Source: a virus | DNA length: 61,015 nt | Strand: one strand, 5' to 3' | Virus record (IMG/VR): IMGVR_UViG_3300023184_000131 | Coordinates: 1-61,015 of that record | Shown here: positions 6,373 to 14,417 of the stretch, piece after piece | Layout: the number at the start of each line of letters is the position of its first letter | Position numbering within the stretch: position 1 is the stretch's first letter | Position numbers and translations under genes: made by a program | The notes under the pieces: model-generated | Database searches by the model: none | Told to the model about the DNA's origin: nothing | What the model saw: only the letters and a program-made list of their open reading frames with translations

Positions 6373-6621
6373 ATGGACGATAGAGAATTAGAAGAAAAAA
6401 TTGTGGAAAAAGAAAATCCACTAAAAGAATTGTTTATAAGATATATTGGTGAAAAACTAAAACCAGAAAACGGAGAAATAACCGTTGAGATGTGTGTTGA
6501 GGTTTTGGCAGAAGAATTCCCAGACTTCTTATTGCTTGTAGCACAAGAGAATTTTCTTAGAGGGTACAGACAGTGTCTTGCTGATACGGAGCACGTAGAA
6601 AATGAACAAAAATCACAATAG
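6373..6621 (+). CDS. Small acidic hypothetical protein
   Basis: An 82-residue, strongly acidic, mostly helical protein beginning MDDRELEEKIVEKENPL. A GAGGTGA site sits across the phoH stop just ahead of the ATG, so it is coupled to phoH. The C-terminal half (VLAEEFPDFLLLVAQENFLRGYRQ) could form an amphipathic helix pair. Its last 20 bases overlap the start of the zincin gene. It has no recognised motif; it may be a partner of one of its two neighbours, but nothing in the sequence proves this. Confidence 0.75.
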   Translation: MDDRELEEKIVEKENPLKELFIRYIGEKLKPENGEITVEMCVEVLAEEFPDFLLLVAQENFLRGYRQCLADTEHVENEQKSQ

Positions 6622-7282
6622 ATTTTTTAAATCTTCACAACAAGTAAGGCTAAAGGAACAAACTATATTCGGGAATATCAATGTTATTGAACAGCAAGAG
6701 CTACCAGATAATATCAGTTTGAATAATATTTTAAAAAAATTACAAATTGTAATTCCCGAACATTTTGTTCAAAATTTAGATGGTATATACATCGGTGATT
6801 ATGACTTTCTTTCAAAAAGAGACTTAAACGCTCTTTATAAAGATGGAGTTATTTATGTTGCTCCTGAGCAAGATGATGAACAAGATGTATATGAAGATAT
6901 AGTACATGAAATAGCGCATTGCGTTGAAGAAACTTATGGAATGGATATCTATGAAGACGGAAAGATCGAAGATGAATTTTTACGCAAAAGACGAGGTCTG
7001 CTTGACATCTTGAAGGCATACGGCTATAATCAGGCGTCGGATGCATCTTACGGGAATACAGAATACAACAAAAAGTTTGATGAATTTTTATATTTAAGTG
7101 TTGGATATCCAATTCTTACTCAATTGACTGCGAGTTTATTTGTATCTCCGTATGGTGCGACTTCCTTAAGAGAATATTTTGCCAACTGCTTTGAGGAATA
7201 TTTTGCACGTCGTCAATATGGCCATGTTAAAAATATTTCTCCTGCTGTCTATGAAAAAATAGAACTTTTATTAGGAATCTAA
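6602..7282 (+). CDS. Putative zinc metallopeptidase (HExxH gluzincin-like)
   Basis: A 226-residue protein with the zinc-binding helix IVHEIAHCVEE (H102, E103, H106) and a downstream helix SLREYFANCFEEYF (E191) positioned like the third, glutamate ligand of gluzincins. The arrangement, with little between the ligands but a helical insert (residues 120-180), resembles minimal gluzincins of the anthrax-lethal-factor type. There is no signal peptide, so it should act in the cytoplasm or be packaged in the virion. The N-terminal 50 residues are basic and unassigned. It overlaps the preceding small gene by 20 bases and is 13 bases upstream of the nuclease. Substrate unknown; peptidase activity is inferred from the motif. 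Confidence 0.75.
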   Translation: MNKNHNRFFKSSQQVRLKEQTIFGNINVIEQQELPDNISLNNILKKLQIVIPEHFVQNLDGIYIGDYDFLSKRDLNALYKDGVIYVAPEQDDEQDVYEDIVHEIAHCVEETYGMDIYEDGKIEDEFLRKRRGLLDILKAYGYNQASDASYGNTEYNKKFDEFLYLSVGYPILTQLTASLFVSPYGATSLREYFANCFEEYFARRQYGHVKNISPAVYEKIELLLGI

Positions 7283-7295
7283 CCAGAGGTGTCTT

Positions 7296-8105
7296 TTGTT
7301 TGAAACAGAAAAGAAAAAACCAGATTATGTTAGCTATTCTTCAATCAAAGATTGGAAATTTTGTCCACAGTATTATAAAATTACTCGTATTGATGGTATC
7401 CCTTCAGGTGGGGATTCAATCCATACGGCTTTCGGAAAAGCTGTTCATTCAACAAGCGAAAAAATCTTCAAACAGGAAAAGGAAGGAACCTTTGACTATG
7501 CAAAAGACTTTTCTCTTAACTTCCAGAAAGAAATCTCTGCTTTATCAAAGCAAACACGTGAAGTCTTATCTGAAAAAGATTTAAAAGATTTTGATGTTCA
7601 AGGTCGTGAACTGGTTGAACTCGTTTATCCAGCCGCACAGCAATATTTTGGCGAATTTGAATACGTCTCTGCAGAAGAAGATCTCATGGAAGAGATTGAA
7701 GAATACAAAATTGATGATTATAAATACAAAGGGTATATTGACCTTGTCTTGAAGACAAAAGATGGTAAGTACAATATTATTGACTGGAAAACTTGCAGTT
7801 GGGGATGGGAAGCACAAAAGAAAAATGATGCAATGGTAAATTATCAATTAACTTACTACAAGCATTTCTTTGCAAGAAAGCATGGCATCCCAGCCGACAA
7901 GATTGAAACGCATTTTGGTCTGTTAAAGAGAACTGCAAAGAAAGATAAAGTTGAGTTATTTCGTGTCACCAGTGGCGAAAAAAAGGTAAACAATGCGCTT
8001 AAACTTTTACAAGAATGTGTGCATAATGTTGACCACGAAAGGTTTATAAAAAATAAACTATCATGCTCTAAGTGTTCTTTTCATAGAACACCACACTGTC
8101 CTTGA
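7296..8105 (+). CDS. PD-(D/E)XK nuclease of the Cas4/AddB (RecB-like) type
   Basis: A 269-residue nuclease. Motifs in order are: the N-terminal SYSSIKDWKFCPQYY block with C23; GKAVH with H51; YIDLVLK with D149; IIDWKT with D163 and K165; and YQLTYY with Q184. The C-terminus has CSKC (C257, C260) and C268. These four cysteines match the iron-sulfur staple of Cas4 and AddB nucleases. It would degrade or trim DNA ends. The start is TTG at 7296 with AGAGG six bases upstream; no ATG lies before the conserved N-terminus. It is 9 bases ahead of the first glycosyltransferase. Cas4 in a CRISPR sense is unlikely, as no array or cas1 is visible. Confidence 0.88.
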   Translation: MFETEKKKPDYVSYSSIKDWKFCPQYYKITRIDGIPSGGDSIHTAFGKAVHSTSEKIFKQEKEGTFDYAKDFSLNFQKEISALSKQTREVLSEKDLKDFDVQGRELVELVYPAAQQYFGEFEYVSAEEDLMEEIEEYKIDDYKYKGYIDLVLKTKDGKYNIIDWKTCSWGWEAQKKNDAMVNYQLTYYKHFFARKHGIPADKIETHFGLLKRTAKKDKVELFRVTSGEKKVNNALKLLQECVHNVDHERFIKNKLSCSKCSFHRTPHCP

Positions 8106-8114
8106 GGAATCTTA

Positions 8115-9380
8115 ATGAATAAAAAAATCAAAATACTAACCATAAGCGATCATCCATTATCGCCATCTGGTGTTGGCACGCAGACAAAATATATGATTGA
8201 AGCCATGTTAAAAACTGGAAAATATCAATTTATTTGTCTGGGCGGCGCTGTAAAACATAACGATTATCGCGTTCAAAAGACCCAAGAATGGGGTGATGAC
8301 TTCGTTATCATTCCAGTGGATGGTTATGGAACGCAAGATCTAATTCGTCAATTATTGAAGCAGCAAAAACCAGATATTCTTTGGTTTATGACTGACCCAC
8401 GTTTTTATAGTTGGCTTTGGGAGATAGAAGACGAAGTACGTTGTAATGTACCAATGGTGTATTACCATGTTTGGGATAACAAGCCTTATCCAAAATTTAA
8501 TAAACCATATTACATGTCTAATGATGTTATTGCTACTATTTCCAAGGTAACTGATGATATTATACGTAATGTTTCTCCTGAAGTAGAATGTCATTATATT
8601 CCACACGCTGTTGATATGGAAGTATTCAAGAAATACCCAGCAGAACAAGTTGAAGCGTTCCGTAGAAAAGTATTTCCAAGAGAACAAAACAGTAAGTTCA
8701 CAGTATTTTGGAACAGCAGAAATGCACGTCGCAAAAATCCTGGTAGCGTTATTTGGTGGTTTAATGACTTCCTAAATATTGTAGGAAAAGATAAAGCAAA
8801 GTTATTGATGCATACAGATCCAAAAGATGTTCATGGTCCGGATCTTGAAGCTATACTTAATGAGCTTGGATTAATTAACGGCGAAGTAATGTTTTCTCCG
8901 AGTAGAATTAATCCACAAGAGCTTGCTGCCATGTATAACATGTCTGACGTAACTGTTAGTTTGAGTGACGCTGAAGGGTTTGGTCTTTCTACGCTAGAAA
9001 GTCTTGCTTGCGAAACTCCTATAATTGTTCCAAAAACAGGTGGATTGCAGGAACAGGTAAAAGACGATGATGGTAATTTCTTTGGAGTTGAATTGCCTGT
9101 ACCTTCTCAGATGATTGTTGGTTCTCAAGAAGTTCCATATATCTACGAAGACAGAGTGGCAAAAGAAGATTTTGTCAATGCTCTGTTGAAGCTATTCAAC
9201 ATGCCTGCAGAAGAAAGAGCTGCATTAGGTACTGCAGGTAGAAATCACTTGCAAGTTAACTATAATATGTCAATTCTAATGAATAAATGGGATGAACTCT
9301 TTACGAAAATTCACAACGAAAGAGGCTCTTGGGAAAATAGAAAAATGTATGATCGCTGGGTACTAAAGGAGATTGCATGA
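8115..9380 (+). CDS. GT-B glycosyltransferase (family 4-like)
   Basis: A 421-residue GT-B enzyme. The N-terminal Rossmann domain starts KIKILTISDHPLSPSGVGTQ with the glycine-rich acceptor loop. The C-terminal donor domain contains VFWNSRNARRKNP, a basic donor-phosphate site, and the E287-GFGLSTL-E295 (EX7E) signature of retaining GT4 enzymes. It would transfer a sugar from a nucleotide-sugar donor, retaining the anomeric configuration. A strong GAGGA precedes the ATG. It overlaps the next GT-B gene by four bases (ATGA). The donor and acceptor cannot be read from the sequence. It heads the phage glycan operon. Confidence 0.93.
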   Translation: MNKKIKILTISDHPLSPSGVGTQTKYMIEAMLKTGKYQFICLGGAVKHNDYRVQKTQEWGDDFVIIPVDGYGTQDLIRQLLKQQKPDILWFMTDPRFYSWLWEIEDEVRCNVPMVYYHVWDNKPYPKFNKPYYMSNDVIATISKVTDDIIRNVSPEVECHYIPHAVDMEVFKKYPAEQVEAFRRKVFPREQNSKFTVFWNSRNARRKNPGSVIWWFNDFLNIVGKDKAKLLMHTDPKDVHGPDLEAILNELGLINGEVMFSPSRINPQELAAMYNMSDVTVSLSDAEGFGLSTLESLACETPIIVPKTGGLQEQVKDDDGNFFGVELPVPSQMIVGSQEVPYIYEDRVAKEDFVNALLKLFNMPAEERAALGTAGRNHLQVNYNMSILMNKWDELFTKIHNERGSWENRKMYDRWVLKEIA

Positions 9381-10615
9381 AAAAGAAAGTATTAGTCAAA
9401 GGACCGGCATTATCACTTTCAGGGTATGGCGAGCAGGCAAGATTTGCTCTACGCTCTTTAAGAGGTCAAGAAGATAAATTTGACATATTTCTGGTCAATA
9501 CTCCTTGGGGAAAAACTGGCTGGGTAACTGAAGAATCAGAAGAAACACAATGGATGAGTCATCTGATGGCAAAAACCCAAGAACACATCCAACAAAAAGG
9601 TGTGTTTGATATTAGTATACAGGTGACAATTCCAAACGAATTTGAAAAAATTGCACCCGTAAACATTGGTTATACGGCAGGTATAGAAACAACAAAAGTA
9701 TCTCCACAATGGATTGATAAAGCAAAATTGATGGATAAAATTATTGTTGTTTCAAATCATTCAAAGCAAGTGTTTGATTTAACTGAATATAAATTACAAA
9801 ATCCACAAAATGGACAAGTAATAGACTTCAGAAACACAACTCAAATTGAAGTTGTTCACTTTCCTGTTAAAAAAATAGAGCCAAGAGAACTCAATCTGGA
9901 ATTGCAAACTGATTTTAATTTCCTATCAGTTGTTCAGTGGGGACCAAGAAAGAATGCTGAAGCAACAATCGTTTCTTTCTATGAAGAATTCAAAAACGAT
10001 GAAAATGTTGGTCTTGTTATGAAAGTTAACCAGGCAAAGAATTGCATCACGGACAGAATGCTTTGTGAACGACGCCTAGAAGCAATTAAAAAGAATTACA
10101 GCGATGCAAAGTGCAAAGTCTATCTTCTCCATGGTAATATGACTGAAGAGGAAATGGCTGGATTATACCGTCATCCAAAAATAAAAGCTATTATCTCTAC
10201 TACGCATGGTGAAGGTTTTGGTCTTCCACTATTTGAAGCTGCATGTGCTGGTCTTCCTGTTCTCGCTCCCAAGTGGAGTGGTCACGTTGATTTTCTCATG
10301 GCTCCAATAAAAGAAGATGGCAAAGTAAAAATGAGAAATCATTTCACCGCAATTGATTTTGAACTTGGTGCTGTAAATAAAGAAGCAGTATGGGAAGGCG
10401 TAATTCAAGCCGACTCTCAGTGGTGTCATGTCAAGAATGCAAGTGTTAAAGATGCAATGAGAAGTGTATTTAAAAATCTTCCAACACCAATTGCAAGGGC
10501 TAAAAAACTCCAAGAATATGTATTAGAAGAATTTTCAGAACAAAAGCAAAAAAACAAATTTATTGAAGTATTGAATGGAAAACAAAATGAATCAGAAAAC
10601 ATCATCCTACTTTAA
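9377..10615 (+). CDS. GT-B glycosyltransferase, second copy
   Basis: A 412-residue GT-B enzyme. It shares the layout of the preceding gene: an N-terminal KGPALSLSGYGEQARFALRSL acceptor-side loop and a C-terminal donor site with VVQWGPRKN followed by E279-GFGLPLF-E287 (EX7E). Sequence outside the motifs differs strongly, so the two are old paralogs or separate acquisitions and could add successive sugars. It overlaps the upstream gene by four bases, and its end overlaps the next glycosyltransferase start by 29 bases. Base composition is like the PhoH region; the AT-rich shift begins with the next gene. Confidence 0.93.
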   Translation: MKKKVLVKGPALSLSGYGEQARFALRSLRGQEDKFDIFLVNTPWGKTGWVTEESEETQWMSHLMAKTQEHIQQKGVFDISIQVTIPNEFEKIAPVNIGYTAGIETTKVSPQWIDKAKLMDKIIVVSNHSKQVFDLTEYKLQNPQNGQVIDFRNTTQIEVVHFPVKKIEPRELNLELQTDFNFLSVVQWGPRKNAEATIVSFYEEFKNDENVGLVMKVNQAKNCITDRMLCERRLEAIKKNYSDAKCKVYLLHGNMTEEEMAGLYRHPKIKAIISTTHGEGFGLPLFEAACAGLPVLAPKWSGHVDFLMAPIKEDGKVKMRNHFTAIDFELGAVNKEAVWEGVIQADSQWCHVKNASVKDAMRSVFKNLPTPIARAKKLQEYVLEEFSEQKQKNKFIEVLNGKQNESENIILL

Positions 10616-11633
10616 TTGTAATTTGTTCGAACAAAATATATCTGATTATTCTAATTTTTCTTTTGAACAAGATGAGGTAAAATTAGTAGATAGAATAGAT
10701 ACAAGTAAATTTAAGATTGAAAAAATAAAATATACTTGTTCATTTTATTTTAATTCTAATTTAGATATTTCTAAACCTCTCATTCTTATTCCAACGAAAG
10801 ATAACCTAGAATTAATTGAATTTACTTTAAATAATTTAAAAGCTTTTAAAATAGATGAAATTGCAAATATTTTAGTTATAGATGATAGATCACAAGTTAA
10901 TCATTCTGAAATTTGTAAAAAACATTCTGTAAATTGTTTAAGAGTAGATAATGAAAAAGGTTTTAATTTTTCTATGCTGATTAATATTGGTATTAAATTA
11001 GCTATAGATAAAAATATAGAACATGTTGTTCTTTGGAACAATGATCTCTGGGCAAATTCAGAATCAACGTTACCGATTCTATTAGAAAAACACAGAAAAA
11101 GTAGATCAACAATAACTGGAACCAAATTAATCTATCCACCATTTAAATGGGATGGAAAAGACGAAAGAAAAGACGTTCAAGAGATGTTTGGTTTAACTAA
11201 AACTCACAGAGGAACAATTCAGTTTGGTGGTTCTAATATGATTTTTAATAATCAATTAAACAACTATATGATAGGTCACAGATGTAGATTTTTTGAACCA
11301 TCCGATCCTAGATGCGATATGGATAAGAACGAGATATTCCTAACAGGAGCATTTCAAATAATCAATACATCTTGGTTAAAAGAAACTGGAGGCTTAAATC
11401 CAAGTCTCGCCAAGGCATATCAAGATGTTGATATTTGTTTTAAAGCAGTGAAAGATAAAAAGAAATTGATGTATTTTGGAGAAAATTTAAGCTTTTATCA
11501 CGATGAATCCTTATCACAAACAGATACCAAAGCAAAATTTGATCTTCAGTTTTTATCAGATCAAGTTTTAATGTATAAAATTTGGAATAGAACAGAATTT
11601 GAATTGCACCTTTTAGGAATGTCGCATGAATAA
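10587..11633 (+). CDS. GT-A glycosyltransferase (family 2-like)
   Basis: A 348-residue protein. About 55 N-terminal residues without assignment are followed by a GT-A fold: LILIPTKDN, then the nucleotide-binding ILVIDDRS, then VVLWNNDLWA, where NND stands at the DxD metal-site position. A C-terminal block 'LTGAFQIINTSWLKETGGLNPSLAKAYQDVDICFKA' is typical of GT2 enzymes, with the acceptor-side ED/QD pair. I chose the ATG at 10587 with GGA upstream; the frame also opens at 10575. It begins inside the preceding gene, and its codons are markedly AT-richer than those before it. Confidence 0.88.
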   Translation: MNQKTSSYFNCNLFEQNISDYSNFSFEQDEVKLVDRIDTSKFKIEKIKYTCSFYFNSNLDISKPLILIPTKDNLELIEFTLNNLKAFKIDEIANILVIDDRSQVNHSEICKKHSVNCLRVDNEKGFNFSMLINIGIKLAIDKNIEHVVLWNNDLWANSESTLPILLEKHRKSRSTITGTKLIYPPFKWDGKDERKDVQEMFGLTKTHRGTIQFGGSNMIFNNQLNNYMIGHRCRFFEPSDPRCDMDKNEIFLTGAFQIINTSWLKETGGLNPSLAKAYQDVDICFKAVKDKKKLMYFGENLSFYHDESLSQTDTKAKFDLQFLSDQVLMYKIWNRTEFELHLLGMSHE

Positions 11634-12318
11634 ACTGTGTTTATTCATTCATTATGACGAGAATCACTGCTACACAGAAGATGATATAAAATATATTAAT
11701 AATCTTTCTAAAAATTTTAAAACTGTAACAATTTTAACAAGTAATTCTAATAAGATAGAAAACTATTCTTTTGATTGTGAAATTGAATATATTTTAAATA
11801 TACCAAATTTTGGATATGATTTTGGAAAGATTCAATATTTCTTGAGAGAAAAAGATATTACAAACATTGAATGTTGTTATATTTTTAATAATTCTTGTTT
11901 ACTTGTAAGAGATCTTGAACCTTCTATCTCTTATATGGATTCCAAAAATTTAGATTTTTGGTCATACACAACTTCACTAGCAAGAGCTTTTCATACTCAA
12001 TCTTATTTTATGTATTTTTCAAATCCTGCATTAAAAGAATTTATTTCTTTATTACGAGAAAAAGATCCACATGGAAATAAATATGGTTTTGAAGAAGTTG
12101 TAAATAATTTAGAAATACAAATATTGAGACACATGAATTTAAAAAAATTTAAATGTGGAAGTTATTTGCATACACACAAAATTTTTGGTGATAAAGACTC
12201 TACAGTATTTCATGCTGACAAATTATTGGTTTTAAATCAATATTTTCCTTTTATAAAAAAGAAAGTCTTTACAAATTTTAAAACTTTTGATAGAAAGTAT
12301 CTTGAAAGTTTAATATAG
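11626..12318 (+). CDS. RgpF-like (rhamnan synthesis F) sugar-transfer protein
   Basis: A 230-residue protein matching the rhamnan synthesis F pattern. It has an N-terminal LCLFIHYDE strand, then NFGYDFGKIQYFL, IFNNSCLLV, LDFWSYTTS and QSYFMYFSNPALKEF in the family's order. RgpF proteins build rhamnose-glucose and related surface polysaccharides, probably as glycosyltransferases. Here the protein is shorter than bacterial RgpF and lacks extra domains. AGGA lies seven bases ahead of its ATG, which overlaps the upstream gene by eight bases. It is very AT-rich. In a phage it may extend a short glycan on a virion or host surface target. Confidence 0.75.
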   Translation: MNKLCLFIHYDENHCYTEDDIKYINNLSKNFKTVTILTSNSNKIENYSFDCEIEYILNIPNFGYDFGKIQYFLREKDITNIECCYIFNNSCLLVRDLEPSISYMDSKNLDFWSYTTSLARAFHTQSYFMYFSNPALKEFISLLREKDPHGNKYGFEEVVNNLEIQILRHMNLKKFKCGSYLHTHKIFGDKDSTVFHADKLLVLNQYFPFIKKKVFTNFKTFDRKYLESLI

Positions 12319-12327
12319 AAATATTTT

Positions 12328-12927
12328 ATGAATTCACATATTATTACTTTTATTATACCAAGTATAGGTAGAAAAACTTTATTAAATTCTCTTAATTCTT
12401 TACTCTTACAGACCAATAAAAATTGGGAATGTATTGTTGGTTTTGATGGATTGAATAAAGATCAATTAAATCTTGACCTACCAGAAGATTATAGAATTAA
12501 ATATATATATCTACCTAAAAAAACAGGAATCCTTAAAGAAAATGGTGGTCATAGTAAAGCAGGTAGCGTAAGAAATCAATTATTTAATATGGTTAATACA
12601 GAATGGATTGCATTCTTAGACGATGATGATTCTTTAACTGAAAATTATGTTGATGTTTTTTTAAAAGAAATAGAAAATAATCTTTTAGATTGTTGTATTT
12701 TTAAAATGATATATAAAGATGGTCTTGTTATACCTAGACAACAAACAAATACTCTAGAAGTAGGAAATGTTGGTATATCGTTTTGTTGTAAAAATAGTTT
12801 TATAAAAAACAATAATATATTATTCGAATCATCTGAAGTAGAAGATTTTAATTTTATAAAAAAAATTATTTTCTTTGGTGGGACAATTTATTTTTCAAAT
12901 CATATAACATATAAAGTAAACCATTGA
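12328..12927 (+). CDS. GT-A glycosyltransferase (family 2), short
   Basis: A 199-residue GT2 enzyme. It opens with TFIIPSIGRKTLLNSLNSLL, has the uridine-binding region CIVGFDG, a GSVRNQLF helix, and the metal site AFLDDDDSLTENY (DDD). At 199 residues it is at the short end for GT2 and keeps little beyond the nucleotide-sugar-binding half, so it may need a partner. The leader has no obvious Shine-Dalgarno sequence, only AT. It lies in the most AT-rich part of the window (8 G/C in the 60 bases 12661-12720). Substrate unknown. Confidence 0.88.
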   Translation: MNSHIITFIIPSIGRKTLLNSLNSLLLQTNKNWECIVGFDGLNKDQLNLDLPEDYRIKYIYLPKKTGILKENGGHSKAGSVRNQLFNMVNTEWIAFLDDDDSLTENYVDVFLKEIENNLLDCCIFKMIYKDGLVIPRQQTNTLEVGNVGISFCCKNSFIKNNNILFESSEVEDFNFIKKIIFFGGTIYFSNHITYKVNH

Positions 12928-12961
12928 TATTATATAGATATACAATTTTAAAGGAAATAAA

Positions 12962-13600
12962 ATGAAAAGTTATATAGAACCATTATGTGATATAGCAAAA
13001 TCATATAAAATAAAAAATATATATGATATAGGAAGTAGAGATGGAGATGATGCAAATTATATTAGTACAACGTTGGGAGTACAAGAAGTACATATTTTTG
13101 AACCAAATCCCATTTTGTCTAAAAAAATAAAAGAAAAATATAATAAATTTTTTATTAATGAAATTGCTTTATCAAATTATGATGGATATTCTCAATTTTA
13201 TCAAGTTTCAGATACATGTTCACTGGATCACCAAGGTGTTAGTTCTTTAAAGAATAGAACAGATGATTTTTATATAAATAAAACAAATAAAATTGATGTA
13301 AAAGTTTGTAAAATGTCAACATTTTTAAAAAACAATAATTTAAATTTTATAGATTTAGTAAAAATAGATGTTGAAGGATTAACATACGAAGTCCTACAAG
13401 GATTTGAAGAGTATTTAGATAAAATAAAAATACTTCACTTAGAAGCGGAACATTATAAATATTGGGAAAACCAATATTTATATGAAGATATAGAAAATTT
13501 ATTAAAAAATAAATTTGAAAATAAATTTATGCATTATTATTATAATAATACTCAATCTGATAGTGTTTGGATAAATAAATCAATAAATATTGGAGAATAA
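12962..13600 (+). CDS. FkbM-family AdoMet methyltransferase
   Basis: A 212-residue FkbM methyltransferase. It has motif I IYDIGSRDGDDA, motif II VHIFEPNP, the 'FINEIALSNYDG' strand and the family's strongest marker LVKIDVEGLTYEVLQGF. FkbM enzymes O-methylate sugars and polyketides; beside glycosyltransferases the usual role is capping or decorating a glycan. AAGGA precedes the ATG. Of the genes here it is among the most AT-rich, with runs of AAA, AAT and TTA codons. It is followed at once by the cupin gene. Confidence 0.92.
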   Translation: MKSYIEPLCDIAKSYKIKNIYDIGSRDGDDANYISTTLGVQEVHIFEPNPILSKKIKEKYNKFFINEIALSNYDGYSQFYQVSDTCSLDHQGVSSLKNRTDDFYINKTNKIDVKVCKMSTFLKNNNLNFIDLVKIDVEGLTYEVLQGFEEYLDKIKILHLEAEHYKYWENQYLYEDIENLLKNKFENKFMHYYYNNTQSDSVWINKSINIGE

Positions 13601-13601
13601 T

Positions 13602-13940
13602 ATGACTGAAACAAGACCATGGGGAACTTTTCAAGTTCTTCACGAAGAAGAAAAATGTAAAGTAAAGAAACTGATTGTAAAACCAGGACAAAAATTTAGC
13701 CTACAAACTCACGAAAATAGAAGTGAGCTTTGGACTGTTCTTCAAGGAATAGGAGAAGTAACATTAGACGATGATATTTCTCCAACACAATCTGGAATGA
13801 TTTATTTCATTCCAGCCGGCGTGAAACACAGATTAGAAAATATGGGCACAGAAGATCTTGTTGTGATAGAAGTTCAAACAGGCTCTTCGTTTGCAGAAGA
13901 AGATATAGTAAGATACGAAGATTCTTACGGAAGGGTATGA
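13602..13940 (+). CDS. Cupin, mannose-6-phosphate isomerase type II-like
   Basis: A 112-residue single-domain cupin. It starts TRPWGTFQVL, then KKLIVKPGQKFSLQTHENRSELWTV (cupin motif 1 with His and Glu metal ligands), a GMIYFIPAGVKHRLEN segment (motif 2 with His) and an 'EVQTG' end. This is the profile of the C-terminal isomerase domain of GDP-mannose pyrophosphorylase/phosphomannose isomerase. It could interconvert mannose-6-P and fructose-6-P to feed the adjacent glycosyltransferases. Start at 13602 with GGAG seven bases upstream; the frame is open to 13590. Composition returns toward the phage average here. Confidence 0.85.
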   Translation: MTETRPWGTFQVLHEEEKCKVKKLIVKPGQKFSLQTHENRSELWTVLQGIGEVTLDDDISPTQSGMIYFIPAGVKHRLENMGTEDLVVIEVQTGSSFAEEDIVRYEDSYGRV

Positions 13941-14161
13941 AAATGAACAATTTAAAATTATCAAATCAAGCACTCGGTGCAGTAATGTTGGCGCTTCAAA
14001 ACAGTCTATTAACACAAACAGATATTGTTCCAATGTTAAAAAGTTTTGAATTATTTGCAGGACCAGATGGAGAATTAGTTGTCTCAAATCCCCCTTCAAT
14101 AAGGGTATCTCCACCAGAAGAAGATGAAGAAGAAGCTTCACCAGTATTTGTAGGCGGTTGA
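13937..14161 (+). CDS. Small hypothetical protein with acidic tail
   Basis: A 74-residue protein. A helical N-terminal half (LSNQALGAVMLALQNSLLTQ) is followed by a proline-rich linker and an acidic tail PPEEDEEEASPVFVGG. GGAAGGG precedes the ATG, which overlaps the cupin stop. No family is recognised. The short helix plus acidic tail resembles small phage accessory or chaperone-like subunits, but that is speculation. It starts the run of small genes that leads to the late sigma factor. Confidence 0.75.
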   Translation: MKMNNLKLSNQALGAVMLALQNSLLTQTDIVPMLKSFELFAGPDGELVVSNPPSIRVSPPEEDEEEASPVFVGG

Positions 14162-14162
14162 T

Positions 14163-14417
14163 ATGCCTAGATATGTGTATCACTGTGAGAAGTGCGATAA
14201 TACATTTGAATATTATCATGGCATCAGAGAAAAAATGACAGAATGTGAAGATTGTAAACAACAAACCTTGTTAAAACTTCCGTATTTTAGTGGTACAGTC
14301 AAGAAAGAAATAAAACAAAAGCCTGGTTCTATTGTAGACAACTACATTGAAGAAGCGCGTGAAGAAATAAAGCGCGAAAAAGAAGAACTAAGCAAAATAG
14401 AGTATAAACCAGAATGA
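14163..14417 (+). CDS. FmdB-family zinc-ribbon protein
   Basis: An 84-residue protein beginning MPRYVYHCEKCDNTFEYYHGI, then CEDCKQ. The CxxC...CxxC ribbon with the YxYxCxxC start is the FmdB-type zinc ribbon (putative regulatory protein). The C-terminal half is a charged helix (EEAREEIKREKEELSK), likely a coiled coil. The family is common in phages near structural genes, where its role is unknown; regulation of late transcription or assembly is possible. Its stop overlaps the next start (ATGA). Confidence 0.85.
   Translation: MPRYVYHCEKCDNTFEYYHGIREKMTECEDCKQQTLLKLPYFSGTVKKEIKQKPGSIVDNYIEEAREEIKREKEELSKIEYKPE

Noticed and set aside
7296-8105. Cas4-like nuclease as evidence of a phage CRISPR system
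   Set aside because: No repeat-spacer array, cas1 or cas2 was seen; Cas4/AddB-like nucleases are common alone in phages.
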